Part shown: in pieces, positions 36,301 through 47,185 of the stretch
Layout of the letters: each line of letters starts with the position of its first letter
Numbering within the stretch: position 1 is the first letter of the stretch
Assembly (NCBI RefSeq): GCF_905475395.1
Contig: NC_058341.1
Span: forward strand, 69,819,501 to 69,883,500
DNA from: Chrysoperla carnea
Lineage: Eukaryota > Arthropoda > Insecta > Neuroptera > Chrysopidae
Reading direction: 5' to 3'
DNA: 64,000 nt
Notes under the pieces: model-generated
Databases searched by the model: none
Told to the model about the DNA's origin: nothing
The model's input: only the letters and a program-made list of their open reading frames with translations
Made by a program: the position numbers and the translations under genes

Positions 36301-39300
36301 CACGTACAGAGGTAATTTAGTGCCAAAGTGTTGGGCCTCAGCATGAGTTCCATTTATGGAGGTTTCTCACTTATCCAGGTCCCACTTAACCAAGTTCCAT
36401 TCTATATAATTTTTTCAGATTTATCAGATTTATCTGGATTAACTGCGTGGTTTTTTTCTAAAAATAGATAAACTAAGTTCACTGCTTATTTTAAATAAAA
36501 TTTATGACGATGATACACGCCCAAGACATAATCTTGTAAAGCACATAGTAAATATCTTCGAAGATTTTTTCTTTTGAATCAAAATTTCGAGCATTTAGTA
36601 ATTTGATCTATTCAAATATTTAGTTATTAACTTCCCACAGAAATTTCTTGTAAAATGATTTATCGCAAATGAAAGGTGATTTCAGATTTGTGCCAATCGT
36701 TGCGTAGTAATATCAAGATATGTTGGAAAAAATTGACCAAAAGGGGTATCGAAATTGGTGTGTTGGGGTGGGGAGGAAAATAAAAGTTGAAATTTTTCTT
36801 TTAATATTAAGAAACTGAAAATTTTAATAATTATTCGAGTTCTAGAAAATTAATAAAAGAAAAATTTTTCCATCTGTTCATATCTTCTGTAAAAACTAAT
36901 ATTTACAGATATGGAAATATATTTTCATTATCTGAGCAGTTGATCGTGTGGATCATAAGGGTCGCACACAAATTTGCCTTGCCATCGAAAAAATCTTATA
37001 TTAATTCAAACTATTTTTATTATGTGCTGAATAGAACCACTTTTGGCTGGAAAATTCTCTTGTTTATATGAATTTCTGGTACGGAATTCTGTCTAACAAT
37101 AATTAATAAACGTAAATTACAAATACAATGTTATCGTTATGATGACAAAAAAAAAAACCTTACGTAAAAGTTGTACGTAGGTAGATACGTACATTTTTAT
37201 AAAATTATATTATACATTTTATCACTCAATAATAATAAATTTAATTATGTTTAAACAAAATTTTATTATGAAAATTATAAAAATATACAACAAATTTACA
37301 ACTAGTTGTGTGTTGTATTCGCAATTATGGATTGTTGAATGCAAAATAATCATCAATTCTTTTAAATATTTTATTTCAATTCTTTATTATAATTAATGTT
37401 GAACTTCGAATAAAATTAATAAAATATACAAAAGAATTCACAGATTATAAACGTTATTTAGGCACAGGGTGCTATGTTCGTGATGTAGTAAATGTTAAAT
37501 TACAAAAGCCTATAAAAATATTAACTTTCACTTATATGTTAATTGATGTTCTCTTAAACACAGAGTTACTGCTCCTCCATCTATTTTATTTTAGCTGATT
37601 TATATTAAAATTCATATAATTTTAAAAATTTGTTCTCGTCGATTTTCCCTTCGGTATTATATATGATTGGAATTTTGTATTCATAAATCAAAATGTTTCT
37701 GATATAAAACTTACCGGTTTACTGTAACTCCATCTGCTGAATAATTAACCAAACTGTTAATTTTAACTGAATATACAAACCTCTTAAAATAAAATTACTA
37801 AATCTAAAATTTAAAAAAAAAACTTCTTGCAAAATTTTTTAAAACAGTATGTAACTGTCAAATTATATTTACTATAAAATTTATATGCGATTTGTCTATT
37901 TTTGTCAACAACAAAATTTTTTTCCAAATTTTTGTCAATCAAGTAAAGTGCTATAAGTAATATCAACAAAAGGTTTATGCTACATATAAAATCTAAAACC
38001 TTTTCAATTTTCCTCAAGCACAGGATGGGCTATGTTAAAAAATAAAAGTTTTGTTCTGAATAATCGATAATATGGAGTTAAGATAAATATCTAAAGTGTT
38101 TTTGTAGATTTTATCATAAATATTATTGTATACATGAAATTAGGAAATGGCTTCTCTATTCCATGTCATGATAATAAATATCTCAAGTACGCTTTGAAAT
38201 GTTTGTTTACACAAAATTACATATCTGAGTTTTTCCTTTATTATGAAAAAATTATTGTGTTTTATTTATAATAAGTATAAATACTGAGGAAAAAACACGC
38301 ATTATTAGCGAAATTCGCTCGCGGTAGGAATGGGCGATTTCGAATCGATTCGTCCAAGATCGATTAATTAGGTCTAAAAAATCGATATTTTGTATCGATT
38401 CTATGTATGGATCCGTCATGCTAAGAATAAATTAGTGACGCCTATAGGCGAATTTAATAAATTTGAAAGAAAATCCGCTTTTCTATTAGTCGAACTAATA
38501 TAAAATGGCTTATCCTACACTTAGTGAAATCGTCAATCGTGGTTGGAACGTCGGCGTCTTCCGGGAGGTTATTTTCACGAGCTGGAAATATTTTAACAGA
38601 GGGCAAAAATTTACTTTCTCCAGATCACCTACAGCAATTACTTTTTATACTCTGTATATATGTAATATATATCAAGGTATACTAAGTTTAGTCCCAAGTT
38701 TGTAACGTTCAAAAATATTGATGCTACGAACAAATTTTTGGTATATGTGTTTGGACTAATGAGTTAAAACCTAATTAGTCCATTTCCGATTGTCTGTTTG
38801 TCTGTCTGTAATCATGATAAGTTAAAAACAAAAATTCCTAATATATATTTAACGGTGAAAAGACGGTGGAAGAAATGACCTATAGGTACACAACCTAAAG
38901 TCTAATCGAAAATGGTTTCGTTAATCGTTCACTAGCTTTTGTATACTCAAATCTAGATAGCGCCCACTTTATAGTACCGTGTGCACTCGAAACTGTTCAA
39001 GATCAAAATTTTCGATAAGATAGAAATGTTTACACCACCACATGTCTTATTTTAACGTCAGAATTATCAGACAACGTGTCAAAACGCATTGACAATTTAG
39101 ACAAAGAAAATATTGAATAAGTTCCAGAAAAATTTTTAATTCTAAAAATGAATATAAATAAACTGATTACTCTTTCCAAAATAAATACTATCGATATAAT
39201 CGAACGCACATTAAATACGCTATGTTACTCACGTACGGCAACGTTTGTATTCAAATATGACTTTTAAAGTTATGAAGTTATGTTTAAACTATTTACATTT

Positions 39301-42300
39301 TACATGACAAAATGATAGAATTTAAATAATAATGTCGTAAAAAAAATAAATGAAAAATTTAAAATTCTTCTCACCCGACGTCAAGACTCAAATCTCCACG
39401 GTCTTTCCACTTCTTGAGTGGGATACTCAGTTGACTAAACTACACCTTACGGCCGTAATAAATTGCATGCTAGAAGATATTGACACTCGAATATTATTAA
39501 ATACAGATGCTTTTTTCATGCAACTTAAGGTAGTACGAGCAAAAAGGCAATTTTATATTTAGGGTTGAAATTATTTGTACCTTATTTTCAACTTTGATGA
39601 TGATTTTTGTTATAACTTCAATGAATGTAGACGAAAAATCAAAATAAAATTTTCGATATCTGCCTTGGTTATCGAAATATTCAAAGCTAAATAATTATAC
39701 AAAATTTTCAATTTTCGATATTTCGAAAATTACTTTAGATATCGAAAAATTTTATTCTTACTTTTCGTCTTCTGTTGTCGAGTTATAACATAATTAATTC
39801 ACCATCAAAATTGAAAATATTCATTTTTGTAAATTTGTGTCCCACTAACGTACTCATACATACTTACTTAGTCGGGCCAATCAGGTTTTTTTGGTTTTCA
39901 ATAATCTATTGAGGTTTTAACGTTAATTTAAATAGTTTTTTTTTAATTTCTACCGACTAGTTTTGGAGAAATCTATGAAAACATCTCATCTACTGTTTTA
40001 CTATAAAACCAATATTAAATATGCTTACTTTTGGAGTCATTTATTTATTTAAATAATTGGGCAACCACCCTAAAATTTTCAAAATTGATTTAGACTTAGG
40101 CCAACTTCATTTAAAAAATCAATCAAACTTTTTATTTAAAATTTCCCCGACGCCCGTACATCCTTAAACGTCAAAATAAATGTTTTTTTATCTTACAATT
40201 ATCTTCTTATTTCTATTAACGATATTTTTATACCCTGTATTTTTTAAATTTTTTTTTCTAAATTTAGATCCAAGTTTGTTATGCTTAAAAATATTGATGT
40301 TTTGAAATTGTGCCGCCATATTATTACGTCATACGGCTATATAAACTATAAAGTTCAAGATTTACTAAGTTTAGACCCAAGTATATTAAATTTGAATTTC
40401 TATAAGTATAAAAAAGGCTGGCTAGAAAAACCTGATCAGTTTTGAAAAATCAGACAAAATATTTATTTTGTCTTGAAAAAACAAATTTCCTTGATATAAT
40501 CAGAAGAAACCAAATTGATAAACCATTATAACAGTTTTGCTGAGTTGACTAATAAATGCACACAACAGAAAAAAAAATTATCAAAATATTTTTAATTTTA
40601 AGCTAATTGAAGTGGTTATATTAAATGATTATAATTATAATTTTTTTTTTTCGTTGTGTCATTGCCGTGTAAATTATACAAAAGTAATTAAATTTCTTAT
40701 TACTGATTAAAAATAAATAAATACAAATAGCAATTGTTTAATTACTTCAACGTGATTCTTTAATTTATATAAAAATTAACATGTGCTTTTATTCTTTATA
40801 TATATATTATTATCATGAATTATTGTTCTATGAAAAGGGCAAAAATAGAAATAAATATGAGTTTTTTATGTATAAATTCATGACATTTCCACTTTCTTAT
40901 TAATGCATGTTCCAAGGTTAAAATTGTTGGACGAAATAATTTAAATAATTGTTTAGAAAATAAGTATTATCATTTGTTTGCACATGGGACTTAACACGTG
41001 TATTTTTGAGTACATTTAGTATGAAACTTAAGGTATTTCCTGCATAATATTTGCAGTTCCTATGCTAAAGCTATGGTAAAAATTTGTTTCGACAAAATTA
41101 AACGAGAAATTAAATTTAAGAACTTAAATTCCAAAGTTTCAAAAATTTTGACCGTTAAAAACACGAGATAATTATGCCTATGTTCTCAATTTTGATTAAT
41201 TTAAGTTAAAATTATTATCTCGAAAACGAAGATTAATATGTAAACATTTTTTTAAATATTTTATTCTAAAAACATTTCTTTCCACTATCTTACTTTTTTT
41301 TCAATTCTGTCGATAGAATTTTTTAATATCGTAAAAAATAACTCGGAGGACAGTGAGTTTTACATGCTTTGAATGGGAAAATCACAAACTTTGCAGCTGA
41401 TTATCTCGCGACCAAAAATTCAGCAACTTCGAAATCTCACAACTAAAATTATTTTGAACATTTGAAAAAAAATTGTCGAACCTCTTGACAAGTGCATTCA
41501 TGCTGGAAATACCTTAAATCAGCATTTCATTTGCATAGACAAAATGAGCGTAAGTGACGAAATCTCGGATCGTAATTGTAAGCCTATCATATACTCTTTA
41601 TTCTTGTGCGTTGAAGAAAATAACACCTTCACGTTCCATACATGTAATTGTTCTTTTACAAAATTGTTTACACTCGTACATATCTCGGGAGTGATTTCTT
41701 GAACCGTTTCCCTTATTATTTGTTCAAAATGGCCTACATTTCTGAACGACCATTAACGTTCCTATCGAACTTTCTCAATTTGTAGACACACAATTTCTAT
41801 GTTAACAGTGAATAGCTGAATGTTAATATTTTTGAAAGCAGAGCTATTTATAAAGAATAAATTTTTTTTGTTAACCTTATATTAAAGAAGTTCTCCATTT
41901 TTAGCCAACTTTGCTAGACACCCTGTATACATGGTATACAAAAAAAATATTATTAATTATGGTTCATTGATTAATTATTGTGTTCTTATTTGTTTCAGAT
42001 TCGTATTAAATTTACTTGTCACAAATCTTATATCAAGTACAATTTTAATTCCATTATTACTCGCCGATGAAATCACCAAACGCGTTGATGATGAATCAAC
42101 AAGCATCATTTCGACGACACAATCAACAGAAATCAATACCGAATCAATTGACGATATTATCAACGATGACATTCTGCTTACAGATTCTATTGAAGATTAT
42201 ATAATACAAAATGAATTCTCTACATTCTCCGAGACCAATTCAACAACAAATTTTACAAATGTATGGTGGTCAAGCTGTTCACCATTATGTTATATTGCCG

Positions 42301-43865
42301 AAGGATTTACCAGCTTAGTGTGCACAGCATCAATATTAAGTATTCTATTAATAGCTGTTGATCAATATTTTGCTGTTGTACATCCGCTTCGCTACCATAT
42401 GCGTATCGATCAATGTAAATCATTAGTTTTAATTGCAACATCATGGATTACATCGATTGTATTTGGTATAATTGGTGCGGTAACACCAAGTAAAGATGAT
42501 AGTTTATGGAATTTTTGTAGACAAACGGATGTTGAAGTACCAATAAACAATTTTAGTTCATATTTACGAATCGCATACACAGTTTTATACTTTTTCCTGG
42601 TGATATTAGTGCCTTTCTTAGCAATATGTGTGATATATTTATGTATTTACTCAGCGGCACATCGTAATTCAGAACGTATGCGACATACAAACTCTGGTTC
42701 GATTACAATTAATCTAGAAGCATATGTTCCAGTTCCAATGAATGGTAATAATGGCGACGAGGATGCAAAAAGTGATATAACTGAAGAAGGTTTAATGTTA
42801 AAATTAGATGAACAAGCTAATTATTTACATAAACAATCTTTAGAAACATTAGCGGAAACACCTCAAGTTACCGTCGAAAATTGGGATGATAATGATGTAA
42901 ATATAGGCGGTGAAATGAAAAAAGTTCACTCCGTACCGATTTTCAATACAATCGAAGCATCTTTAACACCAATTAAATCACCAACTATTGAAAATATACC
43001 CGCAATATTTGTAAATAAATCAAGCTCAACAAATTTACGTAAATTATCAATATTTGATACAAATTATTTTCGTCGAAAGTCAACACAATCAGATACATCA
43101 TCGATGCCGATTACACCGATTGGCACACCAAAACAACGAGCGGGTAGTTTAAAATCAACACATAGTTTTATGAATACATTAAAATGTCGAATTTCGAATG
43201 CTTCACTTTTTCGATATCGTGAAGAAACCCGTGCTGCTAAAATTAGTGTTATTGTTATTGTGATGGTATTAATATGTTACATCCCATATGGTATTGCACT
43301 AATATTACATATAACAAACTTACAAACTTCATCAGCTTTAACGATATTCGATTCAATATCGTTAATACATTTAGTATTCTCAAGTGTAATATCACCATTT
43401 TTATTTGCGTTACGTAATCGACGTATAAAACGTGAAATACGTAAAATATTTCATCCAACAAAATTGGATGCTGATTTACAAAAATTAAAATCAAAAGTGA
43501 ATAAAAATACAATACGACAATTTGGTAATAATGTGACACAAATCACAACACCAAATGTTAAAAATACAACATTTTTAACAATAAACAATGAACATTTTAG
43601 TAGTAAAAACAATATAAATGTAAATTGTAATCAATGTTGTAATTGCCAACAAAATGGTCATTTAATACCATTGGTTGATGACGAATGTAAAAGTATTTTA
43701 AAACGTGTTTGTGATAAAACTAAAATGTGGAATACAACTAAGAAAACATGTAATTTTATGACAGTTCCTAGTATTGTAGCGGATCAACCAAATACAGAAT
43801 GTCGTAGTTCGTTTTCAAGTCAAAATAGTAGTACACAAATGTCAACTGTCAGTACAGATAGTTAA
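22353..43865 (+). CDS. Orphan class A (rhodopsin-like) GPCR, two coding exons
   Basis: Join 22353-22498 and 41999-43865. The split AG|A codon gives Arg49 and a 670 aa protein. TM1 is about residues 13-37, ending RRPGLRTVSNR. TM2 (RFVLNLLVTNLISS) opens exon 2. A long acidic Ser/Thr-rich loop of about 60 residues precedes TM3. TM3 carries the conserved Cys3.25 (SPLC). The DRY motif is DQY (170-172), followed by FAVVHPLRYH. TM6 has CYIP (475-478). TM7 has SPFLF in place of NPxxY. The third intracellular loop is about 190 residues, and the tail contains a Cys cluster. It should act at the plasma membrane through G proteins, ligand unknown. It recalls GPR161- and GPR21/52-type orphans, but I cannot assign an orthologue. 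Confidence 0.85.
22985..23115 (+). repeat. Partial ATACCATG-family block
   Basis: CTTTAGAGATAGAACAAAAG and ATAAGCAACTCTTGTTTGA match the interior of the complete copies. Confidence 0.5.
23117..23676. other. Intronic stretch, nothing recognised
   Basis: AT-rich intron sequence without repeat or coding signal that I can name. Confidence 0.4.
23680..23990 (-). pseudogene. 3' remnant of a non-LTR retrotransposon, zinc-knuckle end
   Basis: Minus-strand translation gives LLTRTIQVTRISRKLLEVLG, then a knuckle of the form C-x2-C-(x4)-EEEET-x2-H-F-L-C-x-C-P (YCKSCHSGEEEETMSHFLCH). This is the conserved C-terminus of Jockey/R1-type polyproteins. A stop follows after CPSCCS, and the remaining sequence to about 23680, ending in GGTTGGGTTAGGTTAGAG on the + strand, would be 3' UTR. 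No reverse transcriptase remains. Confidence 0.7.
23991..24985. other. Intronic stretch, nothing recognised
   Basis: No gene or clear repeat. Confidence 0.4.
24986..25245. repeat. Fold-back element, about 260 bp
   Basis: TTAAGCAATGCGTACAAGAA (25035-25054) is complemented by TTCTTGTATGCATTGCTTAA (about 25184-25203). Symmetry extends to TCCCACGAATAT and to ATACTCGTGGGA outside. Two overlapping minus-strand frames here that look like small secreted peptides are products of this repeat. Confidence 0.6.
25246..26259. other. Intronic stretch with an (ATGT) microsatellite
   Basis: TATGTATGTATGTATGTATG lies at about 25495-25515. No gene is seen. Confidence 0.45.
26260..26800 (-). repeat. GGCGTAAAA palindromic family, reverse copy
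   Basis: Contains GGCGTAAATTTTTTTGG (about 26258) and AAAAAAAATTTTACGCC (to about 26502) as inverted ends of the core, with TTATAATAATTTTTTTAA and TTAAAAAAATTATTATAAAC arms. It is followed by the flank ATTTAGTGAGAGAATCT...GACGCAAAAAGACC, shared in reverse with 10.8-11.1 kb. Confidence 0.6.
26982..27292. mobile_element. Possible hAT-like element end
   Basis: CAGGGGCGTAGCTATCTCC at 26982 is a typical hAT-type terminus. A weak counterpart TTAGCCACTGG ends near 27292. No matching octamer flanks were found, so the right limit is uncertain. Confidence 0.3.
27335..27377. repeat. Poly-T run, about 40 nt
   Basis: Long T tract followed by two AAAAGGCTAACTT copies. It may be the poly(A) tail of a minus-strand retroposon. 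Confidence 0.5.
27378..29278. other. Intronic stretch, nothing recognised
   Basis: No gene. The segment at 28705-28810 shares words (AGCGAGGCTGAACCGTTTA) with 31100-31170, so an unnamed low-copy repeat is possible. Confidence 0.35.
29279..29310. repeat. Perfect 12 bp hairpin
   Basis: GTTCTTAACCAC and GTGGTTAAGAAC are exact complements around an 8 nt loop. There is no T-run after it, so it is not terminator-like. Confidence 0.7.
29504..29533 (+). promoter_or_regulatory. Candidate TATA plus arthropod initiator
   Basis: TATAAAT at 29504 is followed by TCAGTCAGTCAGTT at 29521. The last TCAGT places a potential +1 A 27 nt after the TATA start, the spacing of arthropod Pol II promoters. No gene follows; at most it is an intronic non-coding transcript start. 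Confidence 0.2.
29860..30071 (-). mobile_element. TTAAGG MITE, A half, 212 bp with both ends
   Basis: TTAAGGATGTATGAGCACGG at 29860 and the inverted CTCGTACATCCCTTA to 30071. The interior shows the inverted-family words TATCGAAAATTG and AAGTTGAAAATAAG. Confidence 0.7.
30072..33690. other. Intronic stretch, no gene supported
   Basis: About 31370-31445 and 45465-45540 share GCAAAATTTGRYAAAATATK and GCGATGATTCAAAAA, an unnamed repeat. The reading frames at 30261-30636 and 31144-31445 show no domain. Confidence 0.35.
33691..33848 (-). mobile_element. TTAAGG MITE, truncated B half
   Basis: TTAAGGATGTACGAGCACCA at 33691, then GTTAGACTAAATTTAAATCA and AATTAGGCATATTTAACAT as in the B half at 18.3 kb. 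The distal part is missing. Confidence 0.6.
33849..35599. other. Intronic stretch; extremely AT-rich at 35160-35400
   Basis: Almost pure A/T between 35160 and 35400 (TTTATTTATTTATTTATATA). No gene is seen. Confidence 0.4.
35600..36415 (-). mobile_element. Tigger/pogo element, deletion derivative
   Basis: A transposase N-terminus (35754-36125) lies between flanks rich in CTATAGAGGT, CACTTACCCAG and TTTCTCACTTATCCAGGTCC words. These resemble the repeated untranslated ends of Tigger elements. Most of the transposase, including the DDE domain, is absent. Confidence 0.6.
35754..36125 (-). pseudogene. Tigger/pogo transposase N-terminal fragment (CENP-B-like HTH)
   Basis: The frame encodes about 110 related residues. 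The first helix-turn-helix reads LSVRQKLKLISVTESGKTSD...LNVPKSTLCGIIKNKDKI. The start of the CENP-B-type second DNA-binding half follows: LLTWVKPLRNKNVPVKGPMI and KEKPQYFARRLG. Homology stops abruptly at IHNF, and the frame runs into AT-rich sequence and a stop. The catalytic DDE region is therefore deleted. The family binds DNA through this pair of HTHs. With only the first part present it is a relic rather than a domesticated protein, although the frame itself is intact. Confidence 0.75.
36416..38639. other. Intronic stretch, no gene seen
   Basis: No repeat of the named families. GGAATGGGCGATTTCGAATC at about 38326 resembles some hAT ends, but no partner was found. Confidence 0.35.
38640..38850 (+). 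repeat. ATACCATG-family partial copy
   Basis: ATATCAAGGTATACTAAGTT, AGTCCCAAGTTTGTAACG, then the TGTCTGTTTGTCTGTCTG stretch. The right half is missing. Confidence 0.6.
38851..39524. other. Intronic stretch, no gene supported
   Basis: A 70-codon frame at 39350-39562 has no recognised domain, and its end runs into the MITE at 39525. Confidence 0.35.
39525..40167 (+). mobile_element. TTAAGG composite MITE, full-length A+B (643 bp)
   Basis: TTAAGGTAGTACGAGCAAAA at 39525 and the inverted CGCCCGTACATCCTTAA to 40167. The A half ends internally at ACTCATACATACTTACTTA (about 39870), followed by GTCGGGCCAATCAGG and the B half with TCTACCGACTAGTTTTGGAG. It is the best reference copy in the window. Confidence 0.75.
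40168..41619. other. Intronic stretch, no gene seen
   Basis: A fragment of the ATACCATG family may lie at 40230-40390 (AATTTAGATCCAAGTTTGTT, GCTTAAAAATATTGATG). Otherwise nothing is recognised. Confidence 0.35.
41620..41930. mobile_element. TACAGGGTG-family copy next to GPCR exon 2
   Basis: CACGTTCCATACATGTAATT, the TTCGAACTTTCTCAATTTGTAG-type end and the terminal GCTAGACACCCTGTATA at about 41912-41928 match 21.46-21.77 kb. The element ends about 70 nt before the exon 2 acceptor. Confidence 0.65.
41999..43865 (+). CDS. GPCR coding exon 2 (TM2 to C-terminus)
   Basis: Starts after TTTGTTTCAG (41998) and runs to TAA at 43863. It contains TM2-TM7, the long third intracellular loop and the tail. 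The frame is open further upstream to an ATG at 41931, but those 23 codons lie in the intron and repeat end. The acceptor joins residue 49 of exon 1 precisely to the TM2 sequence. The tail includes the Cys-rich NCNQCCNCQQNGH and ends STQMSTVSTDS. Confidence 0.9.
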
Positions 43866-44311
43866 CGTTCAATTCATTTTTTAAATATTTATTTTTAATT
43901 TATCTTTCGTTTTTAATTTAGTTCAATTTAATTCATTTTTATTCCTTACTCATATTGAGTTTCACATTTTACTTATCATGAAATAATAATTCTGTTAGAA
44001 AACTTCAGAAAACTTTTTTTATCTTAATTAAGAAAACGTTCAAGTGCTAGGTACGGAAACCTGGTTGGCTCACCGTCGATTTATGAGATGGTGACACTAC
44101 ACAAGCTTATTTTTACATGTATACTACCCACAAGAATAAAACCACCTAGTAAAAAAGTCACTAGTTCATTTTCAATTCAAGATTTCTTAACATTTAAATA
44201 GCTTGCTGCAAACTTTTCATTGAAATATTGAAAATAAAATCATTATTTTTAAACGAACTATAGGTAAACACATTTTTTTTTATTTAATGTAATACTTGAA
44301 CGTTTTCTTAA
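43866..44311 (+). other. GPCR 3' UTR region with candidate poly(A) signal
   Basis: AATAAA at 44233 is the first clear hexamer after the stop and lies inside the small MITE at 44028-44311. Others follow near 44563 and 46325. No experimental end is visible. Confidence 0.35.
44028..44311. mobile_element. MITE-like element with perfect 18 bp ends
   Basis: TTAAGAAAACGTTCAAGT (44028-44045) and ACTTGAACGTTTTCTTAA (44294-44311) are exact complements enclosing 248 bp with no coding capacity. Confidence 0.65.
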
Positions 44312-47185
44312 CTTAGCATTCCCGTAATTGCCGAAAAATTGCTTAGCATTCGACGAAAAGCAAAAAATTAAAAAAGATAGGAGGACCATATCATTCCATT
44401 AATATTTAAAACATCTGATGAAAATAAAAGTTTGTAATAATTTTATTAAAATGTATCACAGTTTAGAACAGCGTCTTAATTGTGCAAAATTACTTCAGAA
44501 AATGTGCAAAATTAGTTTAGCTACAACTTTTATTTGTTGCATAGTTTTTTTTGTTACAGCCAAATAAACAACTGTGCAAAATTTTAAAGATGTAACATAT
44601 TTTTCTTTATTATCATGATTTTTTAAATAATTTTATTGGACTATGAAACTTTTTAATTTTAATTATTAAACTATTATGTTTTATTCGTCAATGGAATGAA
44701 TGTATATGGGATTAAAAATAATAATTTGTTCAATTAATATATATACTTCATTATATCGATTTATTATTTCATGGTCTGGTTCTTGAAAGTAACTCGAAAT
44801 TCTAAATGTGGATGTTGCAGATTTAATGTAGGAACCTTTATAATATATTTTGACAATACATTACACATTTTGGAATTGTGTTTACTTTCAAAATCCATTT
44901 TATATTTTTTATTAGGACATATAAGTCTATTGCATTTATGTGTAAATGTTCTTTAAAAAATATCTGTACTAGTCAGTTCAATTAAATGCCATTTTTCAAA
45001 TTACGTATATTTTGTACTTAGAACATTATTTCGTTGTGATTTTAATAAAAAATTTTTCTTTGATGATAATTAAGCCAAAGCACGATATATTATGGAAGTA
45101 GCTTTACGTAATGCTTTTATTTTTTTAAACAATTATTTATCCCAAAAATAGTTTTTGAATCCTTGAGTGGTGTATTTTCAGTTAAAGAGTTTATCAAGTC
45201 TCTGTTCCTGATGCAACTTATATCAAGTTCTAGAATTTTTTTCAAAAAAGAATCCTAGATAACTTCGATTATTCCAATTCTCGTTTACTTCAAACATTAA
45301 ATAATCATACAAGAACTTATTTGGATTCGTAAAATTAACTTGATCGCCATTTTAAACAATTCAACACTTTTTGATAAGACTAGCTACTAAGAAAAAGGTC
45401 ATGTATGATTACCCTTTTTCAAATTCAAGTCTACGTCCAAATTTTGCATTTTGTTGGGCTAAACGAAAGCAAAATTTGGCAAAATATTGCGATGATTCAA
45501 AAATCGATCCTGTCAGTTTGTCAAAAACAAATCCATGTACGATATGTAGATGAATCCGAAAATAATCTTCAACCCAGTCTGTACATATAATAAATTTCAA
45601 CAAATGTCGAAAAAGCTTGAATAGCTAACTAATCAGTAGAAATGCGTTTCATAAATGATTGCATTTATAGGACTATATTCTTAGTTCGAATTTATGTAGA
45701 TAGATTCTTAATGGTGGGCGGAAGTTAGGCCCCCAAACCCCCTGCGTGCGCACGGGCTTGAACTAAAGTGACTAACTCATACGCCATTCATTAAGTACTT
45801 TCAGTTTTGTATTGCAATTGTTATATTTCAAAGTAAACGTGAATATAGATTAACGGAATAAGTTAGAAAAGTTGCTTGAAGGAATTCTAATAATTGAAAA
45901 TGTTTTTGAACTTCCAAAATATATCGAAAGCATAAAGTAAAACGAACGACCGTTTTCCAATTTTGATTAGCGAATCACATGACAATATATTAAAGAAATT
46001 TTCTCGTATAGATTTGTATGTTGGCTAAGAATTGTCATAGAAAAATATGCGATACAAATATAATCTCGGGTAACTAAGCATCACAAGTTTTTCTGGTAGA
46101 TTTTTTGTTTTCTTCGAAAGACGAAGGTAATTTTAAGAACAACTGTATTACTTATTTCCACTTGTGATGCAAATTTTTATTTCATGCAACAGAACATGTA
46201 CATAAATAGACCCTTATTGGCCAATTTGTATTGATTGCATGGATAATTATTGATGTATTATATTATTAATAATATTTTATTAATAAACAGTTTGATAATA
46301 TTCTGTAATTAGTGAAAATGTTTGTAAATATGAATAAAAAATATATTTGATATACTAAACAAAAATGTTTTGACCAAAGATGTATTTTTTTTATAATAAT
46401 TATGTATATAAAAGTAATTAATTTATTAAACAAAAAGTCTACTACTTTGTATTAAATATTAAATTTGCCAAATATATTTATACGTTTTTTTAATATATTA
46501 CTGAGTTTTATTTCTATTTTTTTTTAGCATAAACCTTCCCACTTCAGATTATATGACAGAAGGGCCGTAGCCAGGCTGTGTAAACAGGGTAGGATCAGGA
46601 AAAATCAGGATAGGCTGTATCCACTATAATATACTGATACATACATTAAAGTGTACATACTTATAGAGTTCTCTAATGTCATTGGTAGGTAATAAATTTA
46701 AAAAATAATCACAATTTGTTTTTTTACAAATCAATTCGTAAACGGCTCCTATCGGGCAGACAAGATGCATTCAAACTACGGAAGCACACGAACAGGCCCA
46801 AAAGTATGCCACGATAATACTCTTTTCTTTAAGCGTTTATGCGCGTATTGAAAGAAAAGACCACAATTTCTGAAGGGCTTGAAAAAATATATTCAAAAAA
46901 ACTGTCGATTAGGTCCTTTGAAAATTACTTTTCAATATTTAAAATGGCGGATCCAATATAGCCTGATTAAAAAAAAAACTGTAGTTTTAATACAAATAAT
47001 CGTGAAATAAATAAAATTGCCAATAAGGAGTTTCTGAGATCGTAGATTACAATTATTGTGTGAAAATTAGAAAATTCAAATTGGCGGTTCTAATTTGACT
47101 GCCCATTTAACTAAATTATTTAATTATGCTGAAATAAAGGAGTATAAAATGATAATCAAATTTGAGGTCATGTACGCAATAATGC
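44312..47185. other. Convergent intergenic spacer
   Basis: No gene supported. CAGAAGGGCCGTAGCCAGGC at about 46558 resembles a hAT end without a partner. A low-copy repeat at 45465-45540 is shared with 31.4 kb. GGCGGATCCAA near 46950 has an inverted relative near 48622. Confidence 0.35.

Larger units (their letters stand above)
22499..41998 (+). other. 19.5 kb intron of the GPCR gene
   Basis: GT at 22499 and TTTGTTTCAG ending at 41998; phase 2 to phase 2. It is filled with mobile-element relics (listed separately) and contains no other coding exon that I can support. Confidence 0.8.

Noticed and set aside
41931..41998. ATG at 41931 as the receptor start
   Set aside because: The result would lack TM1. 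The acceptor at 41998 joins in phase to a TM1 exon at 22353-22498, which gives a complete seven-TM receptor.
43255..43539. 94-codon minus-strand frame
   Set aside because: Antisense shadow of the GPCR exon.
46558..46620. hAT-like terminus AGGGCCGTAGCCAGGC
   Set aside because: No inverted partner or target duplication found nearby.
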